From the NCBI RefSeq assembly GCF_032362555.1, contig NC_083507.1, positions 9,179,001-9,243,000 of the forward strand: DNA of 64,000 bases, read 5' to 3'. The DNA is from Amyelois transitella. Lineage: Eukaryota; Arthropoda; Insecta; Lepidoptera; Pyralidae. Shown piece by piece: positions 61,314 through 64,000 of this stretch (positions are counted from its first letter, which is position 1; every line of letters starts with the position of its first letter). A program made the translations under genes and the position numbers. The notes below the pieces were generated by a model, which ran no database searches, was not told the DNA's origin, and was given only the letters and a program-made list of their open reading frames with translations.

Positions 61314-61511
61314 ATGACGCAGACCATAAAGAATGCATTTCGTGAATATGAGCCGGTTGGTCACAAGCAAAATATTCCTACCAAAAAAATATTTTATCAG
61401 TCTTCCGATGCAAAAACGTACGACAATAAATTATTATCTATTAAGAATGATGAGGATGTGACTAAGCCATTATCTCATGGCTTGGTTCATGATGTCCTTA
61501 GAGGTCGTTAA
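61314..61511 (+). CDS. Unidentified short frame, 65 aa
   Basis: An ATG frame beginning MTQTIKNAFREYEP and ending HGLVHDVLRGR, then stop. It is polar and lysine-rich, with no signal peptide or membrane span. I do not recognise a family. Unusually well-mixed amino acid composition for AT-rich spacer suggests a real exon or a transposon scrap, but chance is equally possible. Confidence 0.25.
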   Translation: MTQTIKNAFREYEPVGHKQNIPTKKIFYQSSDAKTYDNKLLSIKNDEDVTKPLSHGLVHDVLRGR

Positions 61512-61794
61512 AGATAATTCAATTTCGTAAAGGCGAAACTGTAAGTGGATGCTTGCCAACATGTTAAGATGTTAAACTTATTCATATTTATTCTTTACTT
61601 CAAAAATTTGGAAAACCTTGCATAAAATTTGTAAGGCAATTAAAACTTCAGTAACGAGAATTAGCCCGTTGTACGAACAATATCGTAAGTTGTAACTTAC
61701 CAAAGCGATATGTATTTTTTTTTAATAACAGCTAGCGTTTATTTTCGCGCCTGCGATCATGATCGACTCGATGATTAGTGCTATTTATTTTGTG

Positions 61795-61955
61795 TTAAGT
61801 GAAAGTCTCATAAACTTGAAATCTTCTTTTAGGCAATGGACTAGCAACCTGTCACTATTTTAATCTCAATTACACGAAGCCGTACAGCTGAATATGGCTT
61901 GTGGTTGAGACAGTTGGCTCTGTCTTCTCCGTAAGGGGTAAAGATGGTTAGTATG
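61795..61955 (+). mobile_element. SINE family A, 5'-truncated, old
   Basis: Landmarks CTCATAAACTTG, TAGGCAATGGACTAGCAACC, TGTCACTATTTTAATCTC and GGCTCTGTCTTCTCCGTAAG, ending TAGTATGTATG. Confidence 0.8.
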
Positions 61956-62132
61956 TATGCGAGCAAGGATGCGTTTTCTGTTTTGTATACAACTCTCGTC
62001 CGCTTGTGTCACGCATTTTTACATAAACTGAATAGGCACATCACATAAGGTGCGACACAGGGTGACGTAATCCAGTGAATTGTCACTAATGATAATTTAT
62101 CCCCATAATGAACTGACTTTTGTCATAATTAC

Positions 62133-62520
62133 ACACACATATATACATAAAATCACGTCTTTTTCTCAGAGGGGCAGGTAGAGACTACATCTTTCCACTT
62201 GCCACGATCTCTGCATACTTCTTTCGATTCATCCACATTCATAATTGACTTCATGCAAGCTCAGCGGTTGTGTTTACTCTTGATCTGAGCCTTTGCCACG
62301 ACATCCTTAATTTGATCAAGGCCTTCTCACTCCGACCTTTCCCTCCACACTTGTATTGTTACATTAATCTACCTGCTTTCTTCAATCCTCTCCACATGAC
62401 CAAACCATCTTAACATACTCTTTTCTATTCCTGTTACTATATCTTCTTTCACATCACAACATTCCCTTATTACGCTGTTTCTTATTCGGTCACTCATTTT
62501 CACCCCGATCAATTGAGGAC
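62133..62520 (-). mobile_element. LINE reverse-transcriptase 3' part
   Basis: Minus strand reads VKMSDRIRNSVIRECCDVK, then EKSMLRWFGHVERIEESRL, and later WMNRKKYAEI; stops interrupt it. It ends GACGTGATTTTATGTATATA. This is the longest piece of the LINE whose tail recurs at 43812, 49653 and 52760. The LRWFGHVER block is typical of lepidopteran endonuclease-reverse transcriptases. Confidence 0.85.
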
Positions 62521-63569
62521 CATAGTTCGTATTCCATTTAACAAGTTACATATGCTTGTAACTTTCGGGCTAGCTCAGTTTAATCCGTGTAATTTGTTCC
62601 TACGTGAATATTTGCGTGTCAGTCAGTTCACATGAAGAAAGCCAACGACCGACACAGTGACCGATATTTATAAGCCAAGAAACTATCAGGTTCTTACATA
62701 CGTGCCAAACTAGCTAACTGGACTAGGTTGATGAAATCGCGCATGCACAAATATCATAAGAGATAATTAACTGATATTATGCAGCTCATCATTATATGTT
62801 AATAGAATTTTTTATCAAAAATTAAGAATGCCAGTTATCAGTTGGTAAGTTACTAGTTTTTTTTCTAACAGACGGGAATAAAAAATATAAACGATATGGA
62901 ATTTATTGCCAATTTAATTGTCATTTGTAACTACCGAACCTATTTATTTGGTTAACGGAGGATATTAAAAATTTATCATATAAAAGTGACTTTACATACT
63001 CGTAGCACAGGGAACTGTTGCCATATGCGCCATAGGAAAGTCGTATCATTATATGTACAACATTTATCGTAATATTATTATTCCGATTTCTATGGTTGTA
63101 GGAGTCGATTGTTAATTTTGGTCAATCCTGCGTTTCACCTACTTTAGTACTACAAAATGAATAGTTTAATTACCTAATCCGTGTTTTATTTATAATTTGA
63201 CCCAAAACAGAAAATATATAATACTTACAACATTTTTAACCTGAGAGATCTGTATCAAATGTATAAAAAACTACATAATAATGAACAGAAGACAGCGTTA
63301 CATCACGTCACAGGACGGTCAGTGATCACGCCACACCATTGGCGCCGGTCCAAACTATTGATTCATTTAGCTTTCCTTTTCATATCACTCTTATCATATA
63401 GGTCTTAAAGTTTTATTAGATCAACAAGATGTTAAAAATATAATGTATATCTTAAACTAGGTGTTGAAAAAATATGAGTAAAAGTACCTACATCCCACTA
63501 AAAACATCCTTAATAAACTCGCCAAATCTGGATGAAGCCTCGTGGTTCTGTAATATGTAACTTACTAGC

Positions 63570-63858
63570 TTACACCCCCAGCTCGCCCGCATGAATTAAG
63601 CTCCATCTACAATAAGCAACGTAATTAGAATCTCCTCTAAAGAGCAAAGCATTAAATGCCACCTACAAAAAGCGACGAGGTAAGTGTCACCTACAAAAGA
63701 ATTCAGGTTTTTCGCAAATCTCATGGGAACTATACTTTTAACCAGGATGAACCCTATGTCCTTTAACAGACTCTTTAATTATATGCAAAATTTCATGTAG
63801 AATACCTGAGAAGAGCAAACAAACAAATAAAATTTACTTTCACATTTATAATATTAGA
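63570..63858 (+). mobile_element. RTE-type LINE 3' tail
   Basis: Contains ACCCTATGTCCTTTAACAGA, GCAAAATTTCATGTAGAATA, then CAAACAAACAAATAAAATTT and ACATTTATAATATTAGATGG. These match the usual order of landmarks in lepidopteran RTE tails. Confidence 0.65.
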
Positions 63859-64000
63859 TGGGATGAAATTTCTCAGCAAAGCCAGCCAAGTTCAGCCTTT
63901 GTCTGCATTACTGGGATTTGTTAATGTTTACAGGAGCTCCATTGAGACTAAATAAGTTCTTTACAGTATGGTTCTGTGGGATTTCTATCTCTCTCCTATA

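Larger units (their letters stand above)
60606..64000. other. PCYT1 upstream region to window edge
   Basis: 60880-61130 is much richer in GC than its surroundings and probably holds the PCYT1 promoter and leader. Beyond lie a short frame (61314-61511), a SINE (61795-61955), a LINE fragment (62133-62520) and an RTE tail (63570-63858). 62521-63570 shows nothing I recognise. Confidence 0.5.

Overview
The window looks like nuclear DNA of a lepidopteran insect, most likely a moth. Genes are split by short GT-AG introns, encode single-copy animal housekeeping proteins, and sit in AT-rich DNA full of interspersed repeats of a kind I associate with Lepidoptera: a 260-bp SINE with a (TATG)n tail, Helitron 3' ends ending in CTAG, RTE-type LINE tails and Harbinger, hAT and mariner remnants. 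The order name is inference from repeats and gene style; no species is claimed.

Layout. 119-6051 (-): INTS4, an Integrator subunit, running off the left edge. 6424-11404: a decayed PIF/Harbinger DNA transposon with a Myb-like gene and a divergently read transposase. 11854-15255 (+): a THAP zinc-finger protein gene. 17212-18056: an 845-bp GC-skewed inverted-repeat transposon with an 8-bp target duplication. 18438-19829 (+): a SLC25A51-type mitochondrial NAD+ carrier. 21631-25072 and 28700-31091 (both -): two tandem retinol-dehydrogenase-like SDR genes with matching exon structure. 32350-35465 (+): a membrane-anchored histidine acid phosphatase. 38628-40231 (-): a TMEM179-like four-pass membrane protein, head to head with NAT9 (40694-41833, +). 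44300-44947 (+): an intronless canopy-3/4-type ER protein. 46344-60605 (-): choline-phosphate cytidylyltransferase (PCYT1), the rate-limiting enzyme of CDP-choline synthesis. 60606-64000 holds the PCYT1 upstream region and repeats.

The genes do not form one pathway; this is an ordinary euchromatic gene neighbourhood. Functional links are local: the two SDR genes are a duplicated pair, and TMEM179/NAT9 share a 462-bp divergent promoter space. I derived exon joins by hand from reading frame, phase and splice sites; every listed CDS closes in frame.

The most notable material is mobile. Several elements have exact target-site duplications visible in the text (hAT at 5172 and 43293, SINEs at 2765, 22078 and 32629, the GC-skewed element at 17212). 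The SINE shares its 3' tail with a LINE present in the same window, suggesting a LINE-SINE partnership. Perfect 16-17-bp hairpins with exactly 5-nt loops recur at 24701, 50204 and 51886. I did not find a clearly new multi-gene system.
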